This document shows positions 14,113-14,422 of a DNA stretch of 14,422 bases, in pieces. Numbering within the stretch: position 1 is the stretch's first letter; each line of letters starts with the position of its first letter. The notes under the pieces were generated by a model, which was not told the origin of the DNA, did no database searches, and saw only the letters and a list, made by a program, of their open reading frames with translations. The position numbers were made by a program, and so were the translations under genes. Origin of the DNA: an uncultured Clostridia bacterium (GTDB lineage: Bacteria; Bacillota; Clostridia; Peptostreptococcales; Anaerovoracaceae); NCBI GenBank assembly GCA_934247125.1, contig CAKQIZ010000051.1:1-14422 (forward strand), in the 5' to 3' direction.

Positions 14113-14128
14113 TTCATATTTATATGAA
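14113..14128 (-). promoter_or_regulatory. Perfect palindrome upstream of the NifU-domain gene, possible operator over a -10
   Basis: TTCATAT (14113-14119), two bases, and ATATGAA (14122-14128) form a perfect inverted repeat about 40 bp before the start codon. On the minus strand it contains TATAAA, a possible -10, but no good -35 is visible. A role as an operator is inferred. Confidence 0.4.
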
Positions 14129-14290
14129 CACATCGATGTCTGCCTGTTATGTTTTTACCGTCAGTCAAGCCAGTTTCCCTGACGTGTTTTCATTCTGCAT
14201 TTCCTGATGCGCCGGCCTGTTCCCTGATGTTCAGGTCAGCGGCCCGGGCCGCCAATCGCCAGCCGTCAGAATGCTGCCGTCTACCGGCTG
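14129..14290. repeat. GC-rich intergenic region with a 14-bp palindrome and TTCCCTGAYGT repeats
   Basis: GCGGCCCGGGCCGC (14239-14252) is a perfect self-complementary palindrome. TTCCCTGACGT (14175-14185) and TTCCCTGATGT (14220-14230) are near-identical direct repeats, with a shorter copy, TTCCTGATG, at 14201-14209. The region follows the stop codon of the substrate-binding protein gene on the minus strand. No T-tract marks a clear terminator. No gene is supported here. Confidence 0.45.
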
Positions 14291-14422
14291 TCAGCCGAGC
14301 GGATCGAGTGTATAGAGCGTCTCTATCTTACTTCCGTTTTTCCAGGTGCTGATGTACGCCGTCTTTATCGGATCGCCGGTCGCATTGAATGTGATCGTTC
14401 CCGACGCGCCCTGGAAACCGCT
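14291..14422 (-). CDS. ABC transporter substrate-binding protein, branched-chain amino acid type, C-terminal fragment
   Basis: The minus-strand frame is open from the window edge to a TGA at 14291-14293, giving 43 residues with no in-window start. The pattern GFQGASGTITFNATGDPIKT is the C-terminal signature of type I periplasmic-binding proteins of the LivJ/LivK kind ('F-x-G-x-x-G-x-I-x-F-x-x-x-G-D'). It is followed by a short strand, YISTWKNG, and the end. These lipoproteins bind branched-chain amino acids, amides or urea outside the membrane and feed an ABC importer. The rest of the gene, and probably permease genes, lie beyond the window. The ligand cannot be judged from this tail. Confidence 0.8.
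   Translation of the reverse strand, partial: SGFQGASGTITFNATGDPIKTAYISTWKNGSKIETLYTLDPLG

Noticed and set aside
14149..14352. 67-codon plus-strand open frame near the right edge
   Set aside because: It has no ribosome binding site and overlaps the substrate-binding protein tail on the minus strand, which has a clear family signature.

Overview
The window looks like a chromosomal segment of a low-to-mid-GC Gram-positive anaerobe of the Clostridia. The signs are strong AGGAGG-type ribosome binding sites, TTGACA/TATAAT-type promoters, A/T-rich intergenic regions, a YabE-like G5/3D cell-wall protein, a DeoR-family regulator, a PepV-type dipeptidase and a three-part GlpA-like/GlpB-like/DUF1667 oxidoreductase set. 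I cannot name the genus. No rRNA, tRNA, CRISPR array, insertion sequence or phage gene was found.

Layout from left to right. (1) 2-553 (+) is the 3' part of an alanyl-tRNA editing protein with a DHHA1 domain. (2) A convergent intergenic region with a long-armed bidirectional hairpin (694-768) precedes a membrane-anchored DUF348/G5/3D cell-wall protein on the minus strand (811-2283). That gene has a clear promoter overlapping a perfect palindrome. (3) 2592-9181 (minus) is a seven-gene operon: class II aldolase, GlpA-like FAD dehydrogenase with a BFD-type [2Fe-2S] tail, GlpB-like FAD/NAD oxidoreductase, DUF1667 protein, APH/choline-kinase-fold kinase, ten-segment DMT/EamA transporter, and a small winged-helix protein. 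It has its own strong promoter (9249-9277), repeated A/C-rich operator-like elements, and a terminator (2397-2426). (4) prs (9489-10439, +) is divergent from the operon and has its own promoter. A bidirectional terminator separates it from a convergent DeoR-family repressor (10561-11328, minus). (5) 11501-14072 (minus) holds a NifU-type Fe-S scaffold domain protein, a PepV dipeptidase and a second EamA transporter, closely spaced. (6) The right edge (14291-14422, minus) holds the last 43 residues of a branched-chain-amino-acid-type ABC substrate-binding protein, a partial gene that is easy to miss.

The most interesting unit is the seven-gene operon. Its parts suggest uptake of a small polar alcohol or polyol (DMT carrier), ATP-dependent phosphorylation (APH-fold kinase), flavin-linked oxidation of the phosphorylated alcohol to a ketose or keto phosphate (GlpA/GlpB/DUF1667-like complex), and cleavage by a class II aldolase. 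Its likely regulators are the nearby DeoR protein and/or the winged-helix protein it encodes. The aldolase keeps the metal-binding residues but has replaced the usual substrate-loop motifs, so its substrate may not be fructose-1,6-bisphosphate. The substrate cannot be read from the sequence.
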